A stretch of 64,000 bases of DNA, taken from the NCBI RefSeq assembly GCF_002831665.1, contig NZ_CP025118.1, forward strand, positions 2,232,001 to 2,296,000. The letters run 5' to 3'. Source of the DNA: Lacinutrix sp. Bg11-31. GTDB lineage: Bacteria > Bacteroidota > Bacteroidia > Flavobacteriales > Flavobacteriaceae. This document shows, one piece after another, positions 28,580 through 37,404 of this stretch. The position numbers were made by a program, and so were the translations under genes. The notes beneath the pieces are model-generated. The model worked only from the letters and a program-made list of their open reading frames with translations. It was not told where the DNA came from and made no database searches. Every line of letters starts with the position of its first letter. Position 1 is the first letter of the stretch.

Positions 28580-30046
28580 ATGGGAAAGATAACAGGATTT
28601 TTAGAGTATAAGCGTCAAGACGAAAGTTACATTGCGCCAGAAAAGCGTATTGAAAACTATAAGGAATTTACAATTCCCTTAGAAGAAGAAAAACTAAAAG
28701 ATCAAGGTGCACGTTGTATGGATTGCGGTATTCCGTTTTGCCATAGTGGTTGTCCTCTTGGTAATTTTATTCCAGATTTTAACGATAAAGTTTATAAAGG
28801 TAAGTGGAAAGAAGCTGCCGAAATTTTACATAAAACCAATAACTTCCCAGAGTTTACAGGTAGATTATGCCCAGCACCATGCGAAGAAGCATGTGTATTA
28901 GGTATTAATGAAGATCCTGTAACGATTGAAAACATTGAAAAAAACATAGTTGAAACTGCTTTTAACGAAGGTTGGATTACAGCAAATCCTCCAAAAATAA
29001 GAACAGAAAAAACAGTAGCCATTATTGGTTCTGGTCCTGCAGGTTTAGCGGCTGCACAACAATTAAACCGTGCAGGACATACTATTACTGTTTTTGAACG
29101 TGATGAAAAAGTTGGCGGATTATTACGTTATGGAATTCCAGATTTTAAAATGGAAAAAAACGTAATCGATAGACGTGTAAAAGTTTTAGAAGAAGAAGGC
29201 ATTACGTTTACAACCAATGCACACGTTGGTAAAAACATAGACGCAAACAAACTTAAAGACGATTTTGATGCTGTTGTTTTATGTGGTGGAGCAACGGTAA
29301 GACGTAGTATTCCAATTCCTGGATCAGATTTAAAAGGCGTAACGCAAGCCATGGATTTCTTAAAACTAAATAACCAATATGTTGATGGTTTAGTTGATTT
29401 CAAAGACGTAATTTCTGCAGAAAAGAAAAACGTAATCGTAATTGGTGGTGGAGATACAGGAAGTGATTGTATAGGAACTTCTAATCGTCATGGCGCAACT
29501 TCAGTTACAAATTTCGAAATACTTAGCAAACCATCTGAAGGTCGTCCAGCTCATCAACCTTGGCCATATTGGCCAATGAAGCTAAAAACAACATCTTCTC
29601 ACAAAGAAGGTGTAGAACGTTTTTTTAGCGTGTCGACCAAAGAATTTCTTGGAGACAAAAAAGGAAACTTAACAGGCTTAAAAACAATTCAAGTTGAGTG
29701 GATTTTTAAAGCAGGAGAAAGACCTCAACTAAAAGAAGTTGGAGGCACAGAAAAGGAATGGAAATGCGATTTAGCTTTATTAGCCTTAGGATTTACAGGA
29801 GCTGAAAAAACATTAGCAGACCAGTTTGGTTTAAATATGGATTTTAGAACCAATATTGAAGCTTCAACTAAAGATTACGCAACTAATGTTCCTGGTGTAT
29901 TTGCAGCTGGAGACATGCGTAGAGGACAATCGTTAATTGTTTGGGCAATATCCGAAGGAAGACAAGCAGCGTATCATGTAGACACGTTTTTAAGGGGAGA
30001 ATCTCATCTACCTTTAAAGGATGATAATGATTTACCTAGAGCTTAA
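28580..30046 (+). CDS. gltD: Glutamate synthase small subunit
   Basis: 488 residues. Passes electrons from NAD(P)H through FAD and 4Fe-4S clusters to GltB. Cluster cysteines are in RCMDCGIPFCHSGCPLGN and LCPAPCEEAC. The FAD motif is GSGPAGLAAAQQL and the second dinucleotide motif is VIGGGDTGSDC. A C-terminal FAD contact, GVFAAGDMRRGQSLIVWA, is complete. Co-transcribed with gltB. Its operon ends at a strong terminator facing the second proC gene. Confidence 0.97.
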   Translation: MGKITGFLEYKRQDESYIAPEKRIENYKEFTIPLEEEKLKDQGARCMDCGIPFCHSGCPLGNFIPDFNDKVYKGKWKEAAEILHKTNNFPEFTGRLCPAPCEEACVLGINEDPVTIENIEKNIVETAFNEGWITANPPKIRTEKTVAIIGSGPAGLAAAQQLNRAGHTITVFERDEKVGGLLRYGIPDFKMEKNVIDRRVKVLEEEGITFTTNAHVGKNIDANKLKDDFDAVVLCGGATVRRSIPIPGSDLKGVTQAMDFLKLNNQYVDGLVDFKDVISAEKKNVIVIGGGDTGSDCIGTSNRHGATSVTNFEILSKPSEGRPAHQPWPYWPMKLKTTSSHKEGVERFFSVSTKEFLGDKKGNLTGLKTIQVEWIFKAGERPQLKEVGGTEKEWKCDLALLALGFTGAEKTLADQFGLNMDFRTNIEASTKDYATNVPGVFAAGDMRRGQSLIVWAISEGRQAAYHVDTFLRGESHLPLKDDNDLPRA

Positions 30047-30106
30047 TACTAGTGAAAGCAAGAATTTAAAAAAGAATCACCCAAATTATAAGAATATTGA
30101 TTTTAT

Positions 30107-30136
30107 AATATTCATTTAGGACTATCTACAATTATT
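30107..30136. repeat. 30-base segment resembling the 3' end of leuB
   Basis: ATAT, then CATTTAGGAC and ACAATTATTT, match 18070-18099 with about three mismatches. In leuB the segment encodes the C-terminal tail; here it is noncoding, after gltD. Confidence 0.4.
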
Positions 30137-30156
30137 TTATTTTAGTCTATAGTACT

Positions 30157-30187
30157 GAAAAAGCACCTTGAAAAAGGTGCTTTTTTT
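30157..30187 (+). terminator. Rho-independent terminator of gltBD
   Basis: AAAGCACCTT, a GAAA loop, AAGGTGCTTT and a T-run. The A-run on its other side would also let it act for the arginine operon arriving on the minus strand. Confidence 0.92.
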
Positions 30188-30210
30188 ATATAACAAGTAG
30201 CTTAATAGCA

Positions 30211-31008
30211 CTAAGTCCTATCCTTAATCCCATTAATCTTCTCAAAAGAAGCAACCATACCTTGAATTAAAGAAGAACTCAAACCTTGGTGCTCCATTTC
30301 GTTTAAACCTTCAATGGTACAACCTCTAGGTGTTGTTACTTTATCTATTTCTTCTTCTGGATGATTACCTGTAGTAATTAGTAAACCCGCAGCACCTTCT
30401 GCTGTATGCATTGCTAATAACTGAGCTTCCTTAGCATCAAAACCAAGCTGTATTGCTGCTTGCGTTGTAGCTCTAATTAATCGCATCCAAAAAGCAATTC
30501 CGCTTGCACAAACTACTGTTGCTGCTTGCATTTGCTTTTCTGGAATCACTAAAGTTGCACCCAAAAGATCGAATATTTTTATGGCAGTATTTAACTTTAA
30601 TTGTGCTTTTTCGTTACTACAAATACAGGTCATAGATTTACCAACTGCGATTGCTGTATTTGGCATGGCACGAATTACAGAATACTCAGCTCCAATAATA
30701 GCTTCAATTTTTTCTATAGAAAAACCTGTAATCGTAGAAATTAAAGTATGCTTCTGTGAAATAAACTGTTTGTTTTTACGCAATACAGCTCCTAAATGAC
30801 TTGGTTGAACAGCAAAAATAATAATATCTGAATTTGCTATTGCTTCTCCATTATCACTTGTAATAATTACTTTTTTTTCAGATTTTAATCCTTCCAATTC
30901 GTTAATATGACGCTTTGTTAAGTATAACGATGTCGTAATATCACTTGATAATAATCCTTTTGCGATAGATAACCCAAGGTTACCAACTCCTATAATTGCT
31001 ATTTTCAT
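30211..31008 (-). CDS. proC: Pyrroline-5-carboxylate reductase, second copy
   Basis: 265 residues. Family reaction: reduction of pyrroline-5-carboxylate to proline with NAD(P)H. The nucleotide motif IAIIGVGNLGLSIAKGL and the C-terminal helical signature (VTTPRGCTIEGLNEME) are intact. It closes the arginine gene string, 133 bases after argH, and is a paralog of the proC at 36447-37247. The C-terminal halves of the two are nearly identical in protein but differ at many synonymous sites in DNA, so this is an old duplication with both copies under selection, not a recent one. Confidence 0.9.
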   Translation of the reverse strand: MKIAIIGVGNLGLSIAKGLLSSDITTSLYLTKRHINELEGLKSEKKVIITSDNGEAIANSDIIIFAVQPSHLGAVLRKNKQFISQKHTLISTITGFSIEKIEAIIGAEYSVIRAMPNTAIAVGKSMTCICSNEKAQLKLNTAIKIFDLLGATLVIPEKQMQAATVVCASGIAFWMRLIRATTQAAIQLGFDAKEAQLLAMHTAEGAAGLLITTGNHPEEEIDKVTTPRGCTIEGLNEMEHQGLSSSLIQGMVASFEKINGIKDRT

Positions 31009-31024
31009 AAAATTTATTTTTTCT

Positions 31025-31043
31025 TTTCCGCAAAGACGGAAAT
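31025..31043. repeat. Short hairpin between argH and proC
   Basis: TTCCG, loop CAAAGA, CGGAA. Same style as the other intercistronic hairpins of the window (14831, 42012, 53089). Confidence 0.4.
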
Positions 31044-31141
31044 CTCTTTAAATTAAAATTAATGTAATTTGACTGCTATGTCGAACCTAAAAAAAATCAG
31101 GTAGACAAAATTCTGCTTTTCTTCAAAACCAAAGGTAACTT

Positions 31142-32416
31142 CTATTTCGGAAACTTTTCTCTAATGTTATCCAAACACAAATTACCAATACTACCAACAT
31201 GTGTATGTTTTTTAGATGTGTCTGGCTTATATGTTCCGTTTTCAACCTCACCTCCTATTTTTTGATATGCTTCTCTAAAAGGCATACCTCCAACAACCAA
31301 TGTATTAATATTATCTACCGTAAAAAGGTATTGATATTTAGCATCGTTTAAGTCAATATGTTTTACTATAACTTGTTGAATAGCGTAATTAAAAATATCT
31401 AATAAATCTTTCACATCTTCAATTGCAGCAATTATATTTTCTTTTAACAACTGAAAATCTCTGTGATAACCACTTGGCAAATTATTTGTAATTAACACCA
31501 TTTCGGTATGCAAGGCTTGTATTTTATTAGCTTTTCCTCTAATAAGCTCAAACACATCAGGATTCTTTTTGTGTGGCATAATACTACTTCCTGTTGTTAG
31601 CTCGTCTGGGAACGCTATAAAGCCAAAATTCTGACTATTATACACGCAAATATCCATTGCAAAACGCGCTAATGTATTACACACACTTCCTAAAGCTAAA
31701 GCAATAGTACGCTCGCTTTTACCTCTACTCATTTGCGCTGCAACAACGTTATATTTTAAAGTTGAAAAGCCCAATTCTTTAGTCGTTAATTCTCTATCAA
31801 TAGGAAATGAACTTCCATAACCAGCCGCAGAACCTAACGGATTTTGGTCTACCGTTTGTATAGCTGCATTTAACAAGTATACATCGTCAATTAATACTTC
31901 TGCATACGCAGAAAACCATAATCCAAATGATGATGGCATTGCTACCTGTAAATGTGTATAACCAGGAAGCAGAGCTTCTTTATTAGTCTCAGCCAGATCT
32001 AAAAGTGTATCAAAAAACATTTTTGTTTTAGCACTAATTTCTTTTAAATTTTCTTTATAATAAAGATGAAGCGCTACTAAAACTTGATCATTTCTAGAAC
32101 GTGCTGTATGAATTTTTTTCCCAACATCACCTAATGTTTTTGTTAGCTCATATTCAATTTTAGAGTGCACATCTTCAAAAGACTCTTCTATTACAAATGT
32201 TCCATTTTCTATGGTTTCCGCAATAGCGTTTAATCCGCTTTTAAGTTGTTTTAATTCTTCCGAAGAAATTATATCTATAGATTCTAACATAATAGCATGC
32301 GCTAAGGATGCTTGTACATCGTACTTTGCAATATGTAAATCAATTTCCCTATCGTTACCAACAGTAAACTGTTCTATTTTTTTATCGATACTTATTCCTT
32401 TGTCCCAGAGTTTCAT
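31142..32416 (-). CDS. argH: Argininosuccinate lyase
   Basis: Splits argininosuccinate to arginine and fumarate, the last step. From the chosen start (MKLWDKGISIDK) it has 424 residues. A GTG at 32452 would add 12 residues, but those codons lie at the edge of an intergenic repeat, so 32416 is preferred. The superfamily signature GSSIMPHKKNPD and the substrate motif HTARSRNDQV are present. The protein is shorter than the usual 450-460 residues at the C-terminus, as is seen in related bacteria. Confidence 0.95.
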   Translation of the reverse strand: MKLWDKGISIDKKIEQFTVGNDREIDLHIAKYDVQASLAHAIMLESIDIISSEELKQLKSGLNAIAETIENGTFVIEESFEDVHSKIEYELTKTLGDVGKKIHTARSRNDQVLVALHLYYKENLKEISAKTKMFFDTLLDLAETNKEALLPGYTHLQVAMPSSFGLWFSAYAEVLIDDVYLLNAAIQTVDQNPLGSAAGYGSSFPIDRELTTKELGFSTLKYNVVAAQMSRGKSERTIALALGSVCNTLARFAMDICVYNSQNFGFIAFPDELTTGSSIMPHKKNPDVFELIRGKANKIQALHTEMVLITNNLPSGYHRDFQLLKENIIAAIEDVKDLLDIFNYAIQQVIVKHIDLNDAKYQYLFTVDNINTLVVGGMPFREAYQKIGGEVENGTYKPDTSKKHTHVGSIGNLCLDNIREKFPK

Positions 32417-32446
32417 GTTCTTTAGTTTATCTGTTAATTTATTCCT

Positions 32447-32547
32447 TGTCACTTCGAGTTATTCTGATTTTTTATCAGAATTCTATCGAGAAGTATTTTC
32501 TTGTTTTCGATACATTTCTCCTTGCAATCGAAACACTCAAACTGACA
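32447..32547. repeat. TGTCA...TCGAG...TGACA hairpin repeat, copy 1
   Basis: Begins TGTCACTTCGAG and ends CACTCAAACTGACA, with inner ATCGAGAA / TTTTCGATA arms. It fills the gap between argE and argH. Related copies are at 37308-37361, 48575-48678 and 52462-52577. Confidence 0.65.
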
Positions 32548-32553
32548 AAAATG

Positions 32554-33615
32554 CTACAATACTTTTTCAAGTAATTCAATATAAATTTTAATACCTTCTT
32601 CTATTTCATTCAAATAAATAAACTCATCTGCAGAATGTGATCGAGTGCTATCTCCTGGCCCTAATTTTAACGATGGACAATTCAAAACTGCTTGATCGGA
32701 TAATGTTGGCGAACCATACGTGCTCCTGCCAATTTCTACTCCTGCAACCACCAATGGATGATCGATTGGAATAGACGATGAATTTAATTTTATGCTTCGT
32801 GGAATGATACTACCACAAGGCGATTCTTTTTGTAAAATATTCACGATTTCTTGGTTTGAATATTTGTCGTTAACACGAACATCTACAACTAATTTTACAT
32901 CTGCAGGAACTGCATTATGCTGTTTTCCTGCATTAATTTGAGTAATAGTCATTTTTACTTCGCCTAAGGCTTCAGATCTTTTATCAAACTTGTAATTTTT
33001 AAACCATTCTAAAACTGAAATCGTATTATAAATAGCATTATCGTTATTTGGATGTGCTGCATGACCTGGCGTTCCTTTTACTACTGCATCGAACACAACT
33101 AAACCTTTTTCGGCAACTGCTAAATTCATTAAAGTTGGTTCACCAACAATAGCAACATCTACTTTTGGGATAACACTTAACATACTATTTAAACCATTAT
33201 CTCCACTACTCTCTTCTTCTGCAGAAGCAACAATAACAATATTATAATTTAAACCTTTTTTGTTGTAGAAATACGCAAACGTTGCCAACAAACTTACTAA
33301 ACATCCTCCAGCATCATTACTTCCTAAACCATATAATTTCCCATCCTCTACAATAGCTTTAAATGGGTCTTTAGTGTAACCATTATTGGGCTTTACAGTA
33401 TCGTGATGGGAGTTTAATAATAAAGTTTGCTTACTATCATCAAAATATTTATTGGTTGCCCAAACATTATGCTGCGTACGATTAAAAGGAATGTTTTGTT
33501 CGATAAACCACTGCTCGATATGCGCTGCTGCTGGACCTTCTTCTGAAGAAAAAGATTGCGTTTCTATAAGCTGCTTTAATAAAGCAATTGCTTTTGTTGT
33601 TAGTTTTTCTATCAT
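32554..33615 (-). CDS. argE: Acylornithine deacylase, M20 metallopeptidase family
   Basis: 353 residues. The zinc-binding pattern is intact: LLNSHHDTVKP, GSNDAGGC, and the catalytic acid pair in SAEEESSGDNG. The dimerisation lid domain is in the middle (PGHAAHPNN). Context sets the substrate: an N-acylornithine or N-acylcitrulline. Because the carbamoyltransferase here is of the acyl-ornithine type, the true substrate is probably an acylcitrulline. It overlaps argB by 4 bases. Confidence 0.88.
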   Translation of the reverse strand: MIEKLTTKAIALLKQLIETQSFSSEEGPAAAHIEQWFIEQNIPFNRTQHNVWATNKYFDDSKQTLLLNSHHDTVKPNNGYTKDPFKAIVEDGKLYGLGSNDAGGCLVSLLATFAYFYNKKGLNYNIVIVASAEEESSGDNGLNSMLSVIPKVDVAIVGEPTLMNLAVAEKGLVVFDAVVKGTPGHAAHPNNDNAIYNTISVLEWFKNYKFDKRSEALGEVKMTITQINAGKQHNAVPADVKLVVDVRVNDKYSNQEIVNILQKESPCGSIIPRSIKLNSSSIPIDHPLVVAGVEIGRSTYGSPTLSDQAVLNCPSLKLGPGDSTRSHSADEFIYLNEIEEGIKIYIELLEKVL

Positions 33616-34388
33616 TTGGTAATGGTTGTGTGTTTACTATTTGTCTTAAAAAGCATGCTTGATTTCCCAATACAAACTTTTTGCACTTGATGATTTACAG
33701 CATGAAAACAATTGTTTAATTTTGGTAACATACCTTCATAAATAATTCCGTTTTCGATTAATGACGGATAGCTTTCTGTGTTGATATTTTCGATAACAGA
33801 ATCGTCATTATCCACATTTTCTAAAACACCATTTTTTTCGAAACAATAATATAATTCGGTGTTATAAATTGAAGCAAAGCCAATTGCTAATTCCGAAGAA
33901 ATAGTATCTGCATTAGTATTTAACAACTGCCCTTTTCCATCGTGCGTAATAGCACAAAAAACAGGAGTCACATTATTATTTAAAAGCAATTCTAACGTAG
34001 CTGTATTTACTTGTTTTACATCTCCCGCAAAACCATAATCGATAGGCTTTGATGGTCTCAAATCTGAAACAATAGTATTACCGTCTGCTCCCGAAAAACC
34101 AATTGAATTACATTTATTAGCTTGTAATTGCGCTACAATATTCTTATTAATTTTTCCTGCATAAACCATAGTAATAACATCCAACGTTTCTTGATCTGTA
34201 ATACGTCTTCCATCAATCATTTTAACCTCAACTTGCATTTGTTGCGCTAATTTTGTTGCCAACTTTCCACCTCCATGAACTAAGATTTTAGGAGAATCTA
34301 TAGTTGAGAAGGCTTTTAGAAATTGTTTCAAGACAGTATCATCATCGATGATGTTTCCTCCAATTTTTATGATTTTTAGTGTTTTCAT
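33612..34388 (-). CDS. argB: Acetylglutamate (acylglutamate) kinase
   Basis: 258 residues. Phosphorylates N-acylglutamate. The N-terminal IIKIGGNIIDD and ILVHGGGKLATKLAQ motifs bind phosphate and substrate. The length matches the arginine-insensitive form: it lacks the extra N-terminal helix of feedback-inhibited kinases, so control may lie in transcription. Two bases after argF' and overlapping argE. Confidence 0.94.
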   Translation of the reverse strand: MKTLKIIKIGGNIIDDDTVLKQFLKAFSTIDSPKILVHGGGKLATKLAQQMQVEVKMIDGRRITDQETLDVITMVYAGKINKNIVAQLQANKCNSIGFSGADGNTIVSDLRPSKPIDYGFAGDVKQVNTATLELLLNNNVTPVFCAITHDGKGQLLNTNADTISSELAIGFASIYNTELYYCFEKNGVLENVDNDDSVIENINTESYPSLIENGIIYEGMLPKLNNCFHAVNHQVQKVCIGKSSMLFKTNSKHTTITK

Positions 34389-34390
34389 AA

Positions 34391-35326
34391 TTATAAATCC
34401 TCTAAAATTTGTTTCAGTACTATTTGCGCAGCAAATGTTCTGTTATTTGCCTGCTTAATTACTACTGAATTATCACCATCTAAAACAGCATCTTCTACTA
34501 CAACATTTCTTCTAACTGGTAAACAATGCATAAATTTTGCTTGCCCTAGTTTGGCTTTAGTCATCATCCAATTTTTATCTTGACTTAAAATTTTTCCGTA
34601 ATCGCTATAGCTACTCCAGTTTTTAACGTAAATAAAATCTGCATCTTTTAAAGCATCTTCTTGGTTGTAGTTTATTGGTGTATTCTTCGTTATTTCCTGT
34701 CTCAACTCATAACCTTCTGGATGTGTAATTATTAAATTTACATCCATATTTTGCATCATTCCTACAAATGAATTGGCAACAGCTTGTGGTAATGCTTTTG
34801 GATGTGGTGCCCAAGACAATACTACTTTTGGTTTTACTTTTTTAGTTAGTTCACTAATAGTAATCGCATCTGTTAACGCTTGTAAAGGATGAGCAGTTGC
34901 GCTTTCCATATTTACTATTGGCACAGTTGCGTATTTTATAAAGCTATTTATTACAAATTCGCTTTCGTCTTTTTGTTTATCTAATAAACCTGGAAATGCT
35001 CTAACAGCAATAACATCTGCATATTGCGAAATAACTTGCGCTGCTTCTTTTATATGCTCAGACGTATTAGCGTTCATAACTGTTCCATCTTCAAACTCTA
35101 GATTCCATGCATCATTTACATTTAAAATAACGACATCCATACCAAGATTTTTTGCTGCTTTTTCGGTACTCAATCGTGTTCGTAAACTAGAATTAAAGAA
35201 CAACATCACCAAGGTTTTGTTTTTTCCTAAGTCTGAAAACTGAAAAGGATTCGCTTTTAATAAAATAGCTTCCTTTATGGTTTCCTTGAGATTTCCTATA
35301 TCTTTTATGTTTGTATATTTTTTCAT
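34391..35326 (-). CDS. argF': N-acylornithine carbamoyltransferase (acetyl or succinyl type)
   Basis: 311 residues. It transfers the carbamoyl group to an acylated ornithine, not to free ornithine. The carbamoyl-phosphate motif is FFNSSLRTR (44-52), then MHCLPVRRN near the C-terminus. It closely resembles the Bacteroides succinylornithine enzyme as I remember it. In that enzyme the residue that sets succinyl specificity is Pro90 (in KPEH); the acetylornithine enzyme of Xanthomonas has Glu. Here the aligned residue is S89 in NANTSEH, so the acyl group cannot be assigned. The start overlaps the argD stop by one base. Confidence 0.9.
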   Translation of the reverse strand: MKKYTNIKDIGNLKETIKEAILLKANPFQFSDLGKNKTLVMLFFNSSLRTRLSTEKAAKNLGMDVVILNVNDAWNLEFEDGTVMNANTSEHIKEAAQVISQYADVIAVRAFPGLLDKQKDESEFVINSFIKYATVPIVNMESATAHPLQALTDAITISELTKKVKPKVVLSWAPHPKALPQAVANSFVGMMQNMDVNLIITHPEGYELRQEITKNTPINYNQEDALKDADFIYVKNWSSYSDYGKILSQDKNWMMTKAKLGQAKFMHCLPVRRNVVVEDAVLDGDNSVVIKQANNRTFAAQIVLKQILEDL

Positions 35327-36450
35327 TATAACTCACTTTTTAAAGCCTCAAAAAACAAATCGACATGTTCTTTTTTAATCGTTAATGGCGGAAGGATTCT
35401 TAATAAGTTAGGATTCTTAGCGCTTCCTGTAAATATTTTATGTGTGAAAATTAGTTTTTTGCGCAACTCTGCAATTGGAAAATCAAATTCCAATCCTAAC
35501 ATTAAACCACGTCCTTTTATATTTTTTATTGCTGAAATTTCTTTTGCTCTTTCAATAAAATAAGCTGAAATTTCTTTTACATTTTGCATGAGTTTTTCAT
35601 CTTCTATAACCTCTAAAACTGTCGATGATGCTACACACGCTAAATGATTTCCGCCAAATGTTGTACCTAACAAACCAAAAGACGCTTTAATATTTGGGTG
35701 AATTAAAATACCACCAATTGGAAAACCATTTCCCATACCTTTGGCGATAGAAATTATATCTGGAGTCACATTATACTTCTGGAATGCAAAAAAATCACCA
35801 GTTCTTCCAAAACCAGATTGCACCTCATCTGCAATAAAACAAGCATTGTATTTTTTACACAAGGCTTCAATACCTATATAAAATTCTGCTGTGCTTTCAT
35901 CCAATCCACCAACTCCTTGAATGCACTCTATAATTACAGCGCAAACATCGTTTTTTACAAGTGCTTTTTCTAAAGCTATTAAATCTCCTAATTCTAAAAT
36001 CTCAACCTCTTGCTGCGCGTTAATAGGTGCAATTATTTTAGCATTATCTGTTGCTGCAACAGCTGCAGATGTACGACCATGAAATCCATTTTTAAAAGCC
36101 ACAATTTTTTTCTTTCCGTTATAGAATGACGCTAGCTTTAATGCGTTTTCATTGGCTTCTGCTCCAGAATTACATAAAAATAACTGATAATCTTTACAAC
36201 CTGACAACTTACCTAACTTATTAGCTAACTCAACTTGTAATGGATTTTGAATTGAGTTGCTATAAAAACCTAGCTTAGCAACTTGCTCGCTAATATTCTT
36301 AACATATTTAGGATGCGAGTGTCCAATAGAAATCACTGCGTGACCTCCATATAAATCTAAATATCTGGTGTTGTTTTCATCAAAAACAAAAACATCTTCT
36401 GCTTTTATAGGCGTGATGTCGAATAATGGATACACGTTGAATAAATTCAT
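35326..36450 (-). CDS. argD: Acylornithine aminotransferase
   Basis: 374 residues. A PLP enzyme that makes N-acylornithine from the semialdehyde. GGHAVISIGHSHP near the N-terminus, the cofactor-contact NSGAEANENALKLA, and the Schiff-base lysine in ISIAKGMGNGFPIG are present. Start MNLFNVYPLFDI overlaps the proC stop by 4 bases, showing translational coupling in the operon. Confidence 0.95.
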   Translation of the reverse strand: MNLFNVYPLFDITPIKAEDVFVFDENNTRYLDLYGGHAVISIGHSHPKYVKNISEQVAKLGFYSNSIQNPLQVELANKLGKLSGCKDYQLFLCNSGAEANENALKLASFYNGKKKIVAFKNGFHGRTSAAVAATDNAKIIAPINAQQEVEILELGDLIALEKALVKNDVCAVIIECIQGVGGLDESTAEFYIGIEALCKKYNACFIADEVQSGFGRTGDFFAFQKYNVTPDIISIAKGMGNGFPIGGILIHPNIKASFGLLGTTFGGNHLACVASSTVLEVIEDEKLMQNVKEISAYFIERAKEISAIKNIKGRGLMLGLEFDFPIAELRKKLIFTHKIFTGSAKNPNLLRILPPLTIKKEHVDLFFEALKSEL

Positions 36451-37247
36451 ATTTGATCTTGTTTGATGTTGTTAATTTTATTAAAAGAAGTAATCATTCC
36501 TTGAATTAAAGAAGAACTTAGTCCTTTATGTTCCATTTCGTTTAAACCTTCAATAGTGCAGCCTTTTGGTGTTGTTACGCGATCTATTTCCTCCTCTGGA
36601 TGATTTCCATTTGTAATTAACAAACTCGCTGCTCCTTCACTTGTATACATTGCCAATTCTTGCGCTTCTTTTGCATCGAAACCTAACTGAATAGCCGCTT
36701 GTGTTGTTGCTCTAATCAAGCGCATCCAAAAGGCTACTCCACTTGCACAAACAACTGTTGCTGCCTGCATTTGGTTTTCTGGAATACTTAAAGAATGACC
36801 TAATCGATTAAAAATAGCTTCGGCAATTTTAATACGTTTTTTCCCTTGCGCGTTACTACACAAACAGGTCATAGATTTACCAACAGCAATTGCTGTATTT
36901 GGCATAGCACGAATTATAAATTTATCTATACCAACAATGGCTTCAATCTTAGGAATTAAGAAACCTGTTATTGTAGAAATAAGCACGTGTTTATCTGTTA
37001 AATACGATTTAACATCATTTAAAATAACTTCGAAATGAGAAGGTTGTACTGCAAAAATTATAATATCAGATTGCTTAACAGCCTCTGCATTATCTGTAGT
37101 TAAATACACATTTTTATAGCCATCAAATTCTTGAATATCTTCTAAATTTCTTTTAGTTAAATACAAACTTGTAATGGCATTATTAGTTATCAATCCTTTT
37201 GCAATGGATTTCCCTAAGTTCCCAGTTCCTATAATTGCTATTTTCAT
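36447..37247 (-). CDS. proC: Pyrroline-5-carboxylate reductase, first copy
   Basis: 266 residues. Rossmann motif IAIIGTGNLGKSIAKGL and signature VTTPKGCTIEGLNEME. It is embedded between argC and argD, overlapping argD by 4 bases. Semialdehydes of the proline and arginine routes are chemically alike, so a reductase inside the arginine operon may scavenge cyclised glutamate semialdehyde or simply tie proline synthesis to arginine control. The second copy is at 30211-31008. Confidence 0.92.
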   Translation of the reverse strand: MKIAIIGTGNLGKSIAKGLITNNAITSLYLTKRNLEDIQEFDGYKNVYLTTDNAEAVKQSDIIIFAVQPSHFEVILNDVKSYLTDKHVLISTITGFLIPKIEAIVGIDKFIIRAMPNTAIAVGKSMTCLCSNAQGKKRIKIAEAIFNRLGHSLSIPENQMQAATVVCASGVAFWMRLIRATTQAAIQLGFDAKEAQELAMYTSEGAASLLITNGNHPEEEIDRVTTPKGCTIEGLNEMEHKGLSSSLIQGMITSFNKINNIKQDQI

Positions 37248-37263
37248 AATTATTTATTTTTTT

Positions 37264-37391
37264 GGCGTTACCACAAGGGTCGCGCTTTCCACTATATCTT
37301 TTTTGTCTTGTTCTCGATACAAATTTGCTCATACTTCACAAATTCACTCGAACTGACACAAAAAAAAGGATGCCGTTCCAATCGCTAACGC
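37264..37391. repeat. GCGTTA...TAACGC repeat element, copy 2, carrying a nested hairpin repeat
   Basis: Starts GGCGTTACC and ends CGCTAACGC. It aligns, in opposite orientation, with 16849-16923. Its loop is expanded by a TCTCGATACAAATT...CACTCGAACTGACA segment (about 37308-37361) that belongs to the second repeat family. It fills the argC-proC gap. Confidence 0.75.
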
Positions 37392-37404
37392 AGCTGCAGT
37401 ACTT

